Shown here: piece after piece, positions 43,264 to 52,347 of the stretch
How the letters are laid out: every line of letters begins with the position of its first letter
Position numbering within the stretch: the first letter of the stretch is position 1
Origin: Hymenobacter sp. BT559
GTDB lineage: Bacteria; Bacteroidota; Bacteroidia; Cytophagales; Hymenobacteraceae
Assembly: GCF_017571525.1 (NCBI RefSeq)
Contig: NZ_JAGETY010000006.1
Coordinates: 265,323 to 329,322 of the forward strand
DNA length: 64,000 bases
Direction of reading: 5' to 3'
Program-made: the position numbers and the translations under genes
Notes under the pieces: generated by a model
Databases searched by the model: none
Told to the model about the DNA's origin: nothing
Seen by the model: only the letters and a program-made list of their open reading frames with translations

Positions 43264-43874
43264 TCAGCTCAGGTCGAAAGGATTAAAAACACGTGCGCGG
43301 AGCTTATCGAACCACGAAATAGTATCTTGTCCAGTAAGTAAGTTGAGGTCTTTTAGGTCTCCATATACCCGATACCTGACGTGCCAGTCCGGGTCATGTA
43401 AAAGTTGCCGCAGTTTGGTTACTGTTCCAAAATCGGTGGGCTTAATGAAATCAGGTAACAAACTGGCTGCATAGTAGCGAAGTGCCAATGCTTCATTTTC
43501 CAGCTCCTTGCTTAATAACGCAACTAGCGCATCTCTTTTTTGAATTCGGCAGCGCTGATAAAGGAAAATTCGTCCAAATAAGTCAGCACTTTCTGCGGAG
43601 CGGTAGCCGTGCGCGCAAGGGCAAATAGGCGCTGAGCTTCTTGCATAAAAAAGTCGCCCCAATTGTCTAAGTCCGTCGCTAGTGCCTCATAGAAAATGGG
43701 TAACTTATTACTCAACTCATCAGCTACTGTTTCAAACTTTTGCGCATGAACTAACCGAATAAATGCAGCAGGGTCGGCGTTCGCTGTTTCAAGCACCAGC
43801 TTCCGCGTTTCCCGTTGTGCAACAGGCGGAAGTTCATAATAAGAAGCTAATCTGCTTGCTAGGCCCGCGTTCAT
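43264..43874 (-). pseudogene. unknown-function protein of about 203 residues, split by a frameshift
   Basis: Two overlapping frames make one gene. The first starts at the ATG at 43874 and reads MNAGLASRLASYYELPP to AAEFKKEMR-stop (43524). The second continues from the same place as KRDALVALLSKELENEALAL and ends FDKLRARVFNPFDLS (43264). The switch is at a run of six A on the minus strand (43536-43541). A seventh A would give FKKRDALVALL with no stop. The joined product is mostly helical and repeats an LxxLLxD pattern (LRQLLHDPDWHVRYRVYGDL), reminiscent of HEAT-like repeats. The gene begins 5 bp after rnhA ends. It could be a real frameshift, an error, or slippage. Confidence 0.66.
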
Positions 43875-43878
43875 AACC

Positions 43879-44334
43879 TTACCCTAGCGCCTCATAGCCC
43901 TCATCTACTAGCAGCCCTTTGCCGAGTGCGCTTTGCACGGCCAGCACGTCGCAGCGTTCGTTTTCGGGGTGGCCGGCGTGGCCTTTTATCCATTTGAAAG
44001 ACACTTTGCGCTCCTTGTACACGCGCAGGAAGCGGCGCCAGAGGTCCTCGTTGGCTTTTTTGCCGAAGTCGGGCTTTTGCGCCCAGTTGAAGACCCAGCG
44101 CTTTTCTACCGCATCGACTACGTACTTGGAGTCGGAGACGACGAGGATGGGAATTTCGGGGCGCGTCACGGCTTCCAGACCCACTATCACGGCCAGCAGC
44201 TCCATGCGGTTGTTGGTGGTGCGGCGGAAGCCCTGGCTCAACTCCTTTTCGTGGGGGCCGTAGCGCAAGATGGTGCCGTAGCCACCCGGGCCGGGGTTGC
44301 CGCGCGACGAGCCATCGGTAAATAAGGTTATCAA
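43879..44334 (-). CDS. rnhA: ribonuclease HI
   Basis: The protein has 151 residues with a TTG start. All four acidic catalytic residues are present: Asp7 (FTDGSSRGNP), Glu45 (NNRMELLAV), Asp68 (VVSDSKYVV) and Asp129 (NERCDVLAV), plus His119 in KGHAGH. It removes RNA from RNA-DNA hybrids. The frameshifted gene at 43264-43874 starts 5 bp after its stop, so they may be co-transcribed. A MITE-like element lies just upstream at 44362-44491. Confidence 0.96.
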   Translation of the reverse strand: MITLFTDGSSRGNPGPGGYGTILRYGPHEKELSQGFRRTTNNRMELLAVIVGLEAVTRPEIPILVVSDSKYVVDAVEKRWVFNWAQKPDFGKKANEDLWRRFLRVYKERKVSFKWIKGHAGHPENERCDVLAVQSALGKGLLVDEGYEALG

Positions 44335-44361
44335 GGGAATACTAAACTAATGCGGCCTATT

Positions 44362-44491
44362 GCGGGGTACCTCACCCCCGGCCCCTCTCCTTGAGGAGAG
44401 GGGAGCCTGACGACTACTGACGATACTTAACTTTTGCTTGCACTAGGCTTCCCTCTCCCCAAGGAGAGGGGCCGGAGGCGAGGTACCCCGC
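44362..44491. repeat. 130-bp MITE-like inverted-repeat element
   Basis: Ends GCGGGGTACCTC (44362-44373) and GAGGTACCCCGC (44480-44491) are perfect inverted copies. The arms continue with GGCCCCTCTCCTT and AAGGAGAGGGGCC, giving about 47-bp arms around a short centre. Runs of CCCCTCTCC-type sequence are common in non-coding elements of Bacteroidota. It lies between rnhA and the aminotransferase gene and could fold as a terminator. Confidence 0.85.
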
Positions 44492-44497
44492 CTTGGG

Positions 44498-45601
44498 CTA
44501 GCGTGCTACTTCCTCATTCCGGATTTTCTCAAAAAACTGCACCAGTGCCTCAAATGCGGCATCGGGCACGGCTGGGAAGTTGGCGATGCGCAGGCTCGTG
44601 GCCTTGTGGTCGCCGTAGCCCGAGCCCAGCTGCAGGCCGGCCTCGTCGCGGGCGCGGCGCTTCATCTCCTCAATGAGGGCGGCCGGGCCTTGCAGGCCAA
44701 TGACGGTGGTAGAGCGGGCCTCGGTGTTGTCGATGAGTGGGCGCAGGCCCAGCGGCTGCACCTGCTCGAAGTAGTCGTAGAGCTTCTGAGCGCGCTCGGC
44801 CAGGTGCGGGGCGATGGTTTTGATGGGTTCGCGGGCTTGCAGCACCCGGCTCAGGAGGTAGATGCCCAGCACGTTGGGGGTGTGCGTGGTTTGGTAGTTG
44901 AGCATCTGCTTCACCATGCCGTTCAGGCTGTTGTAGTGCGCATTATCGCCTACTTCGCGGGCGCGGGCCACGGCGCGGGGCGATAGCACCATGATGCCCA
45001 GCCCGGCCGGCAGGCCCAGGCACTTTTGCACCGAGCCATACCACACGTCGGCCTTGATGAACTTGAGGGCTAGCCCCCCCAGCGAGGAAGTAGCATCAAC
45101 AGCCAGCAAAGCAGGGCCTAGCCGGTTGAAGGTGTTGAGAATGAACTGGTCGCGCAGTTGGGTGGCGGTGCTGGTTTCATTCTGGGTGAGACACACGAGG
45201 TCGGTTTCCTCGGGGTTGAAGGGTAGCGTGGCCGGGTCGGGCACGTCGTTGATATCGAAGCGCAGGCCAGTGCAGCCGGGGCGCAGGGCACGGGCGTAGT
45301 CAAACCATTTCTGCCCAAACGACCCGTTGTAGAGGTGAAACGAGCGGCGCGGCGTCAGGCTCTGCGCCAGAATTTCCCAGCATTCGGTAGCCGACGAGGT
45401 AAACAGAATGGTATAGTCTTGGGGAATGTTGAGCTTGAGGCGGGCCTGGTCGAGGCAGTGGCGCACCAGCGCCGTGAAGCGCTCGGAGCGGTGCGGCACC
45501 GACAGCCAGCCTTCCTCAAATGCGTCGGCCAGGTACTGGCGCACTTCGGGGTACACGGCTGCTGGGCCGGGGTTGAAGGTATATGTGGGGAGGGTTGCCA
45601 T
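44498..45601 (-). CDS. class V aminotransferase, phosphoserine aminotransferase-like
   Basis: The protein has 367 residues. The start YTFNPGPAAVYPEVRQYL and VPHRSERFTALV resemble SerC and alanine-glyoxylate aminotransferases. SSATECWEILAQSL is the cofactor phosphate loop. LLAVDATSSLGGLALKFIKADVWYGSVQKCLG contains the PLP Asp and the Schiff-base Lys (Q-K, about residue 197). The C-terminal GLQLGSGYGDHKATSLRIANFPAV keeps the substrate carboxylate Arg. It could make phosphoserine (SerC) or use another amino donor. A serA partner is not in the window, so SerC is likely but not certain. Confidence 0.85.
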   Translation of the reverse strand: MATLPTYTFNPGPAAVYPEVRQYLADAFEEGWLSVPHRSERFTALVRHCLDQARLKLNIPQDYTILFTSSATECWEILAQSLTPRRSFHLYNGSFGQKWFDYARALRPGCTGLRFDINDVPDPATLPFNPEETDLVCLTQNETSTATQLRDQFILNTFNRLGPALLAVDATSSLGGLALKFIKADVWYGSVQKCLGLPAGLGIMVLSPRAVARAREVGDNAHYNSLNGMVKQMLNYQTTHTPNVLGIYLLSRVLQAREPIKTIAPHLAERAQKLYDYFEQVQPLGLRPLIDNTEARSTTVIGLQGPAALIEEMKRRARDEAGLQLGSGYGDHKATSLRIANFPAVPDAAFEALVQFFEKIRNEEVAR

Positions 45602-45649
45602 GCCGCAAAGGTAGGGGCGGGGCTAGCCCAAAAAGCCCCGCCCGGCACC

Positions 45650-47803
45650 TTATTGCACTACTAGCCGGGTGTGGGCGCGGCCCGCCCCGCCATCCCACTC
45701 CAGCACGTAGAGGCCGGCCGGCACGCTGGCCAGCGGCAGGTCGAAGGCTGCCCGCCCGGCAGGGCCGGTGGCGCTGGCCATGCAGCGGCCAGTAGCATCG
45801 AGCAGGCGCACCTGGGCCGCGCTGCCGGGGGCTAGCGGGCCGCTGAGGTGCACCGTGCCGGTGGCGGGGTTGGGGTAGGCCACCAGCTCGGTAGCGGTGG
45901 CCGATACACTCACCACGGGCGAGTAGGCTACCTTACCATCGAGGTCTACCTGGCGCAGGCGGTAGTAGCAGGTGCCGGCCAGCGGGCGCATATCGCGGGC
46001 CTGGTACTGGCGCGGGCTGGTGCTAGAGCTGGCTGCCGCCACCTGCGCCACGGCCTGCCAGGCGCTGGTGGTCGGGTCAGCCTGGCTTTCGACTACAAAG
46101 GCGGCGCTGTTGCTTTCCAAAGCGGTGCCCCAGCTCAGCAGCGTGCCCTGGCCGGGCACGTGGCGTGCCGTGAAGGCTACTAGCTCTACCGGCAGTACGC
46201 AGCTGCTGGAGCTGTAGGTAAGGATAGTGCGGCCGGTGTAAGCGGCCGCGCAGTGCATGGTAGCGGCAGTGCTGTAAGTAGTTTCGCTAGTGGCGGCCGC
46301 CAGGTCGGTATTGGCGTCGAGGGTGCGCTTGGTTTGGCCGTTGGAAATGGAGTAATTCATGACCCCGGTGCTGGAAATGATATGCGACAATAGAATGCCG
46401 TGGCCCAGCTCGTGCAGCGCAACGCTTTGAAAGTCATAGTCGGTAGGGGCCGGCGTGCCGCTGCCGTAGTACCAGTTGATGGCCGCCGCGTTGGTAAACG
46501 TATAATCGGTTTCAATCAGGTCCCAATTGACAGCTGAGCCCACATAGCAGCCCTGGTAGTAGCTATTGGTGACGCCTAGCACGCCGGTGGAGAGGGAGCC
46601 GAACGCCACGAGATTTACGCCGTCGGCCGCGGCTGCCGTTGGCGAAGCGTCGGCGCCCAAGCTGCGGTTGGCGCCGGCCTGGCAGTGCCAGCTGGCAAGG
46701 GCTGTCTCAAACGAAGTGCGGGCCGCCGCTGGCACCTGCGTGCCGGCGGTAGTGCTAGTGGTGTAGTGCAGCAAGTAGCCGGTGGGGTTGCTGGCTACGT
46801 TGTCGGTCTCGCTGGTGCCCGCCAGCCGCACCGAGTAGGGCTGCGCGGTGCCCGTAAAGCTGCTGGAAACACTCGTCAGGGCATAGGTCACCGTGAGGGG
46901 GCTAGCCGAAGCAGCCGTGTTGGCGTCGCTGTTAGTTACCCGCACCGTGCCGGTGCCGGCCGTGTTGCTAGCCGAGGGCACCTGCACTTGAATCTGGGTG
47001 TCGCTCCACAGCAGGTAGGCCCCGGCCACCGGCCGGATGTAGGTGGCGCCCCCATCGTCGGCGTTGCGAAACTCGACGTAGCCCGTGCCTTGCGTGGCGT
47101 TAAAGCCCGAGCCATTGATAGTGAGCACCCCATCGGCCGACGACCGGTTGGCGGTGCTGGTGCCAGCCGTTACGGCGCTGGGCGAAAAGCTGCTGATGGC
47201 GGGTATGGCCGTAGCCAGCGGCCCAGCCGCCGCGCGCAGGCTGCGGCGCTGAGTAGCGGTAGTCAAGGCGCTGTTGGCCGCCACCGTGCGGTAGGTAGTG
47301 CCGGCGCCAGCCTGCACGGCCTCGTAAAGGGCCTGGCCGATGCTGGCGTAGCGCCCAAACGGCTCGCTGGCCGTCAGGTCGGCCAGGTCGTAGCGGATAA
47401 ATCCCTGCGGCCCGGCGTAAGCCCGCCGCTCGCCCGGCTGGCTAGGGTCGGCCTCCAGAAAAAAGATGCCCTGCTGCCCGGTCAGTAGCTGCAGCGCTCC
47501 GCTTACGTCCTCGCGGCGCAGCCCCAGCGTGCCACCCTGGGTGAGCAAACTCAGCGGCCCGGCCGGTAGCTGGCCCCGAAATACCTTGAAGACCTCCAAG
47601 GTGTTGCGGGTCACGAGGTGGCCGCCCAGGTCTGCTACCTGCTGGCTGGCCACGCGGGCTTCTACTACCAGCGTAGCCTGCTGGCTACGCTGGCTCAGGG
47701 GCACCGGCGCCAGCATACAGCTTTGAGCACGCGCTAGTTGGGGCGCCGCGATGCATAGCCAAGCAAGCACAGCGGGCCCAGCATAACGTAATAGAGGAGA
47801 CAT
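45650..47803 (-). CDS. secreted zinc metalloprotease with IPT/TIG domain and T9SS sorting domain
   Basis: The protein has 717 residues. A signal peptide ends at about residue 26 (PQLARAQS). An IPT/TIG-like segment is at about 205-315 (PAISSFSPSAVTAG, VLTINGSGFNATQGTGYVEF). The zinc site is ALHELGHGILLSHI, with three His ligands spaced HExxHxxxxxH and catalytic Glu. The usual metzincin Gly at the eighth position is Leu. The C-terminal 75 residues form a type IX (Por) sorting domain: VAYPNPATGTVHLSG, VRLLDATGR, GLYVLEWDG. It should be exported across the outer membrane and attached to, or released from, the surface by T9SS. Substrate unknown. Confidence 0.9.
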   Translation of the reverse strand: MSPLLRYAGPAVLAWLCIAAPQLARAQSCMLAPVPLSQRSQQATLVVEARVASQQVADLGGHLVTRNTLEVFKVFRGQLPAGPLSLLTQGGTLGLRREDVSGALQLLTGQQGIFFLEADPSQPGERRAYAGPQGFIRYDLADLTASEPFGRYASIGQALYEAVQAGAGTTYRTVAANSALTTATQRRSLRAAAGPLATAIPAISSFSPSAVTAGTSTANRSSADGVLTINGSGFNATQGTGYVEFRNADDGGATYIRPVAGAYLLWSDTQIQVQVPSASNTAGTGTVRVTNSDANTAASASPLTVTYALTSVSSSFTGTAQPYSVRLAGTSETDNVASNPTGYLLHYTTSTTAGTQVPAAARTSFETALASWHCQAGANRSLGADASPTAAAADGVNLVAFGSLSTGVLGVTNSYYQGCYVGSAVNWDLIETDYTFTNAAAINWYYGSGTPAPTDYDFQSVALHELGHGILLSHIISSTGVMNYSISNGQTKRTLDANTDLAAATSETTYSTAATMHCAAAYTGRTILTYSSSSCVLPVELVAFTARHVPGQGTLLSWGTALESNSAAFVVESQADPTTSAWQAVAQVAAASSSTSPRQYQARDMRPLAGTCYYRLRQVDLDGKVAYSPVVSVSATATELVAYPNPATGTVHLSGPLAPGSAAQVRLLDATGRCMASATGPAGRAAFDLPLASVPAGLYVLEWDGGAGRAHTRLVVQ

Positions 47804-47914
47804 TGATACTTATTGTAAAAATAGCTTTCTACCAAAAGTACCAGTGCAATGAGGCTTAGTAAGTATGTGAGGGGGTTAAATGCAATATTATCCCATTTTA
47901 GTGCTGGCGTTAAG

Positions 47915-48397
47915 CTAACGCCGGCCAAAGCCCACCGGCCGGGGCCGCTGGCTCAGCAGGTAATGCAGGGCTAGCCGGTAGCTTTCCAGCCCAAAGCCCG
48001 CGATGCTGCCCACGCAGTGCTTGCCGATGTAGCTTTTGTGCCGAAAGTCTTCGCGCCCGGCCAAGTTGCTCAGGTGCACTTCGAGCACGGGTAGGCCCGC
48101 GCCGGCCACGGCGGCCACAGCATCGCCCAGCGCCACGCTGGTGTGGGTAAAGCCGCCCGCGTTCAGCACCACGGCCTGGCTGGCGGCCGTGCTACCCGCC
48201 TCGCCCCAGCCGGCCGCCACGTGCAGGCGGTCGATGAGCGCGCCTTCGTGGTTGCTCTGGAAAGCGGTGAGCGCAAGGTCAGGGAAAGACTCCTGCAATT
48301 CGGGCAGGAAGTCGTCGAACGAGCGCGTGCCGTAGATGTGCGGCTCGCGGCGGCCTAGCAGGTTAAGATTGGGGCCGTTGAGAATCAGAATGTTCAA
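47915..48397 (-). CDS. aroQ: 3-dehydroquinate dehydratase, type II
   Basis: The protein has 160 residues with a TTG start. It carries NILILNGPNLNLLGRREPHIYG, the FQSNHEGALIDRLH segment with the catalytic base region, and NAGGFTHTSVAL. These are the signatures of the dodecameric type II enzyme in the shikimate pathway. It is slightly longer than the usual 140-150 because of an Arg/Pro-rich tail. The tail runs into the intergenic region before the metalloprotease. It is on the same strand as the protease gene, 111 bp away. Confidence 0.95.
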   Translation of the reverse strand: MNILILNGPNLNLLGRREPHIYGTRSFDDFLPELQESFPDLALTAFQSNHEGALIDRLHVAAGWGEAGSTAASQAVVLNAGGFTHTSVALGDAVAAVAGAGLPVLEVHLSNLAGREDFRHKSYIGKHCVGSIAGFGLESYRLALHYLLSQRPRPVGFGRR

Positions 48398-48455
48398 GGA
48401 AGTAAGCGTAATGGTTGACTAAGGAGCGTATTTAGCTCTGGCTAAAATCGCTTTC

Positions 48456-48492
48456 AGAACGTCATGCTTCGACAAGTTCAGCATGACGTTCT
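48456..48492. repeat. AACGTCATGCT palindromic repeat
   Basis: Arms AGAACGTCATGCT (48456-48468) and AGCATGACGTTCT (48480-48492) are perfectly complementary with an 11-base loop, followed by TTTT on the plus strand. This is a widely distributed bacterial interspersed palindrome. It lies 60 bp after the GH95 stop and may act as its terminator. Confidence 0.75.
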
Positions 48493-48551
48493 TTTAAATT
48501 TCTAAACACACTCTCAATTATTAATACAGACCCAGCGCTGGCCCGGTTGGG

Positions 48552-51131
48552 CTAGCGGACCCAGGTCAGGGTATAAGTCTTGCCAGCTTGCGTAGCCAGG
48601 TCATACTCCGCCCAGGCCGACGACCCAGCCGGAGAAGTGCCGCCGGCCGCCGAGGTGAAAAACAAGCTTTGCTGGTAAAAAGGATTCGGATTGGGGCCGG
48701 TGGCGGCTTTCAGGGAAGCGCCCTGGGGCGCCTTTAGGCCCTGGGGCACGCGCAGGCGCAGGTTGCCGCCCAGGGTGGCGCGCACCGTGAGGCTGGCTAG
48801 CCGGCCCTGCTGCCAGTGCAAGGATACAACCTCGAAGCCCCCGCGGGCGCGCAGGCCCGTGACCGTGCCCGTGGGCCAGGCGCCGGGCAGGGCGGGCAGC
48901 AGGTGCAGGGCGCCGTCGTGGCTTTGTAGCAGCATTTCGGCCATGCCGGCGGTGCCCGCGAAGTTGCCGTCAATCTGGAACGGCGGGTGGGCGTCGAACA
49001 GGTTAGGGTAGGTGCCGCCGGGGCCGCCCCAGCCCGTAGTGGCCGGCACGTAGGTGAGCAGCTGCCGCACCAGGCGGTAGGCGTGGTCGCCATCGAGCAG
49101 GCGCGCCCACCAGTTTATTTTCCAGCCCTTGCTCCAGCCGGTGCCTTCGTCGCCCCTGGTTTCAAGGGTTTTGCGGGCGGCGGCCAGTAGGGTGGGGCTG
49201 GTGTGCGGCGTTATTTCCCAGCCTGGATACAGGCCGTAGAGGTGCGAAACGTGGCGGTGGTGTGGGTCGGTTTCGGCAAAGTCCTGCGACCATTCCAGCA
49301 GCTGCCCCTGGCTACCTACCTGCAGCGGCAGCAGCCGGCCCGTGGCCGCCCGTAGGCTGTCGCGAAAGCCAGCATCGACCCCTAGCACCCCCGCCGCCTG
49401 CCGCACCCCGGCAAATAGGTCGCGGATGATGGACATATCCATGGTCGTGCCCACCGATACGCTCTGCTCGTGGCCTGCCGCGTCGCGAAACTTGTTTTCG
49501 GGCGTGGTCGAGGGGGCCGTGACTAGGTGGCCGTGGCCGTCGTCGACCAGCCAGGCTAGCGAGAACTCGGCGGCCGATTTCATGACGGGATAAGCCCGGC
49601 GCAGGAAAGCCTGGTCGCCAGTGTAGAGGTAGTGCTCCCAGAGGTGGCGGCACAGCCAGTTGCCGCCCATGGCCCAGTTGGCCCACATGGGGTCGCCCTG
49701 GCCGCGGTCACCCACCGGGTACGACATCGCCCACAGGTCGGAGTTGTGGTGCGCTACCCAGCCGCGGGCGCCATAAAATTCGCGTGCCGTGGTGCGGCCG
49801 GTCTGTGCCAGGTGAGGCAGCCAGTCGAGCAGCGGCTGGTGCAGTTCGCTCAGGCCCGTGACCTCGGCCGGCCAGTAGTTCATCTGGGTATTGATGTTGA
49901 TGGTATAGTTCGAGCTCCAGGGCGGGCGCACTTCCTTGTTCCAGATGCCCTGCAAGTTGGCCGGCGGCCCGCCGGGGCGCGAAGAGGAAATGAGCAAATA
50001 GCGCCCAAACTGAAAGTACAGCGCCTCCAGCGCCGGGTCGGTAGCACCGCGCGCATAGGCTTGCAGCCGTTCATCGGTAGCTGGGGCGGCGCCCCCGGCA
50101 GGGGCTAGCGGCCCGGACAGCACCAGCGTAGCCCGGTTGAACAAAGCCTGATAATCGGCCAGGTGGTGCTGGCGCAGGGCGGCGTAGCTGCGGCCGGCCG
50201 CGGCGCGCAGCGCGGCAGCGGCTAGGGCATCCTCATCGAGGCCCTGGCGGTCGGGGCACTTATCGAAGCCATTGAACGACGTAGCGGCCGCTACCAGTAG
50301 CACCACCTCGGTGGCCTGGCGCACGTGCAGGCCGGCCGTATCGGCCGTTACGGTGCCTTGTTTGGTCAGCACCCGCAGCCGGTACTCGAACCGCATGCCG
50401 TTGCAGCCGCTGGTGTCGGCATATACCACGGGCGGCTGGCCGGGGCGGTTGTAGTAATTGGGGTCAACGTGGGCCGGGGCTTTGCCGCGCACCAGCAGCT
50501 CGCCGGGCGCGCCGAGCGCCACCCGGTAGCGCAGCAGCGAGCGGGCCGACACGTCGAAGCTCAGTTTGCCCGGCTGGCTGCTGCTGAGGCGCAGCACCAG
50601 CACCTTGTCGGGCGCCGATATAAAGGCCGTGCGCTCGTAGCGCACGCCGCCCGCCACGAAGCGCGTGGTGGCCGTGGCGGTGGCCAGGTCAAGGTCGCGG
50701 TAATAGTCAGTAGGCGTGCGGCCGCCCAGGTTTTGGTGCAGGCGCACGTCGCCGAGCGGCATATACGACTCCGAATACAGGCCCTGCATCTGGCGGGCGA
50801 GGCGGTCGGCCCGGCCGTAGTCCTGGTCTTGCAGCAGCGCCTGCCGCACCTGCGGCAGCACCGCCGCCGCGCCAGGGTTCACGCTCGCCCGCACCGGGCC
50901 GCCGCTCCACAGCGTGCTTTCGTTGAGTTGCAGCAGCTCTTGCTCGGGGCCGCCAAATACCATGGCCCCGAGGCGGCCGTTGCCTAGGGGCAGCGCTTCG
51001 GTCCACTGCTGGGCGGGCTGCTTGTACCAAAGCTTGTTGACTACCTGTCCCTGGGCGGGCAGGGCTAGCAAACCCAGCAGCACCCCTAGCCAGCAGGCTG
51101 GGGCTAGCATTTTTGGCGGGAGGTAGGGCAT
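48552..51131 (-). CDS. glycoside hydrolase family 95 (alpha-L-fucosidase type)
   Basis: The protein has 859 residues from the ATG at 51131; a Met at 51110 is a second choice and the 51197 start adds residues without signal character. A signal peptide ends at about residue 29 (LALPAQGQ). The N-terminal beta-sandwich opens with [19 protein letters not shown] and [11 protein letters not shown]. The (alpha/alpha)6 barrel has [20 protein letters not shown], which holds the two substrate-binding Asn of GH95, and [13 protein letters not shown], typical of the family. GH95 enzymes remove 1,2-linked L-fucose, and some are active on galactose residues of plant glycans. No sus-type genes surround it. 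Confidence 0.93.
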   Translation of the reverse strand: MPYLPPKMLAPACWLGVLLGLLALPAQGQVVNKLWYKQPAQQWTEALPLGNGRLGAMVFGGPEQELLQLNESTLWSGGPVRASVNPGAAAVLPQVRQALLQDQDYGRADRLARQMQGLYSESYMPLGDVRLHQNLGGRTPTDYYRDLDLATATATTRFVAGGVRYERTAFISAPDKVLVLRLSSSQPGKLSFDVSARSLLRYRVALGAPGELLVRGKAPAHVDPNYYNRPGQPPVVYADTSGCNGMRFEYRLRVLTKQGTVTADTAGLHVRQATEVVLLVAAATSFNGFDKCPDRQGLDEDALAAAALRAAAGRSYAALRQHHLADYQALFNRATLVLSGPLAPAGGAAPATDERLQAYARGATDPALEALYFQFGRYLLISSSRPGGPPANLQGIWNKEVRPPWSSNYTININTQMNYWPAEVTGLSELHQPLLDWLPHLAQTGRTTAREFYGARGWVAHHNSDLWAMSYPVGDRGQGDPMWANWAMGGNWLCRHLWEHYLYTGDQAFLRRAYPVMKSAAEFSLAWLVDDGHGHLVTAPSTTPENKFRDAAGHEQSVSVGTTMDMSIIRDLFAGVRQAAGVLGVDAGFRDSLRAATGRLLPLQVGSQGQLLEWSQDFAETDPHHRHVSHLYGLYPGWEITPHTSPTLLAAARKTLETRGDEGTGWSKGWKINWWARLLDGDHAYRLVRQLLTYVPATTGWGGPGGTYPNLFDAHPPFQIDGNFAGTAGMAEMLLQSHDGALHLLPALPGAWPTGTVTGLRARGGFEVVSLHWQQGRLASLTVRATLGGNLRLRVPQGLKAPQGASLKAATGPNPNPFYQQSLFFTSAAGGTSPAGSSAWAEYDLATQAGKTYTLTWVR

Positions 51132-51228
51132 AAGTTCTGGTGAGTGGTGAGCCAGCAAAAGCGTGCAGAGCAGGTTCTGGCCACGAATAACCGACATGAT
51201 TCGGCGGCAACGCGGCTAGCCCCGACTT

Positions 51229-52179
51229 TTGCGGCGCGGTAGCCCATTGCCCGCCACAAATAACTCATCTGTTAACCAAGTGACCTGGCCGCAAGCTCTC
51301 AAACAATTCGATGGCTACCTGCGCCTCGAAAAGTCACTCTCGCCTAATTCGGTAGAGGCGTATATCCGCGACGTGCGCAAGCTGCAGCAGTGGCTCGAAT
51401 TTGAGAAGCTCAAGGCGGGCCCGCTGCAAGTAACCACGCGCCTGCTGCGCGATTTTCTGGCCGCGCTCACCGAGCTCGGCCTATCGGGCACTTCGCAGGC
51501 GCGCACCTTGTCGGGTATTAAGGCTTTCTATGAGTTTCTCATCATGGAAGACCTGCTCAAAATTGACCCCACCGACACGCTGGAGTCGCCCAAGGCCGGC
51601 CGCCACCTGCCCGACACCCTCTCGTATCCCGACATTGAAAATCTGCTAGGGGCCATCGACCTGAGCACCAGCGAAGGCCTGCGCAGCCGGGCGCTGCTGG
51701 AGGTGCTCTACTCGTCGGGCCTGCGCGTGAGCGAGCTCTGCGATTTGAAGCTGTCGAACCTCTACTTTGAACAAGGCTTCATGCGGGTGCTGGGCAAGGG
51801 CAACAAGGAGCGGCTGGTGCCCATTGGGCGTGAGGCCGTGAAGCACCTGCACTTTTACCTGGGCGGCGTGCGCCAGCATCTTACCGTGCAGCCCGGCTGC
51901 GAAGACCTCGTTTTTCTGAGTATGCGTGGCCGGCAGCTGTCGCGCATCACCGTCTTCACCACCATCAAGAAGCTGGCCGAGCTGGCCGGCCTGCGCCAGA
52001 CCATCAGCCCGCACACGCTGCGGCACTCGTTTGCCACGCACCTGCTCGAAGGCGGCGCCGACCTGCGCGCGGTGCAGGAAATGCTGGGCCACGTCAGCAT
52101 CACGACCACCGAAATTTATACCCACCTCGACCGCGACTACCTGCGGCAGGTTATTACCGAGTTTCACCCCAGAAGCTAG
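51229..52179 (+). CDS. xerD: tyrosine recombinase XerD-like
   Basis: The protein has 316 residues. The catalytic set is complete: Arg166 (SGLRVSEL), Lys in GKGNKERLV, His262 and Arg265 (HTLRHSFATHL), His288 (LGHVSITTT) and Tyr297 (EIYTHL). The N-terminal SAM-like domain (LRLEKSLSPNSVEAYIRD) matches XerC/D. It resolves chromosome dimers at dif, together with FtsK. ftsK is in the same window at 54703, but the two are separate transcription units. There is no ATG near the start; TTG at 51229 or 51247 are the choices. A 160-bp inverted repeat follows 9 bp after the stop. Confidence 0.93.
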   Translation: MRRGSPLPATNNSSVNQVTWPQALKQFDGYLRLEKSLSPNSVEAYIRDVRKLQQWLEFEKLKAGPLQVTTRLLRDFLAALTELGLSGTSQARTLSGIKAFYEFLIMEDLLKIDPTDTLESPKAGRHLPDTLSYPDIENLLGAIDLSTSEGLRSRALLEVLYSSGLRVSELCDLKLSNLYFEQGFMRVLGKGNKERLVPIGREAVKHLHFYLGGVRQHLTVQPGCEDLVFLSMRGRQLSRITVFTTIKKLAELAGLRQTISPHTLRHSFATHLLEGGADLRAVQEMLGHVSITTTEIYTHLDRDYLRQVITEFHPRS

Positions 52180-52188
52180 GATTAATCG

Positions 52189-52347
52189 GGGCGGCGAAAA
52201 ATCGTTTGTCATTGCGAGCGCAACGAAGTGGAGCGCGGCAATCCTTCCTTTGTCGTTGGGTTACTACTCCTATGAGGTGGACGACAAGGAAAGATTGCCG
52301 CGCTCCACTTCGTTGCGCTCGCAATGACAAACGATTTTTCGCCGCCC
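52189..52347. repeat. GTCATTGCGAG inverted-repeat element, copy 1
   Basis: Arms of about 67 bp (52189-52256 and 52281-52347) are near-perfect inverted copies with a 24-bp centre, sharing the GTCATTGCGAG core. It starts 9 bp after the xerD stop. The right arm contains the ATG and first eight codons of the gene at 52324. Confidence 0.9.

Noticed and set aside
47734..47928. 64-residue hydrophobic minus-strand frame between aroQ and the metalloprotease
   Set aside because: Starts with TTG inside the aroQ end, overlaps the protease signal peptide, and has no family signature; the hydrophobic stretch arises mainly from AT-rich intergenic DNA.
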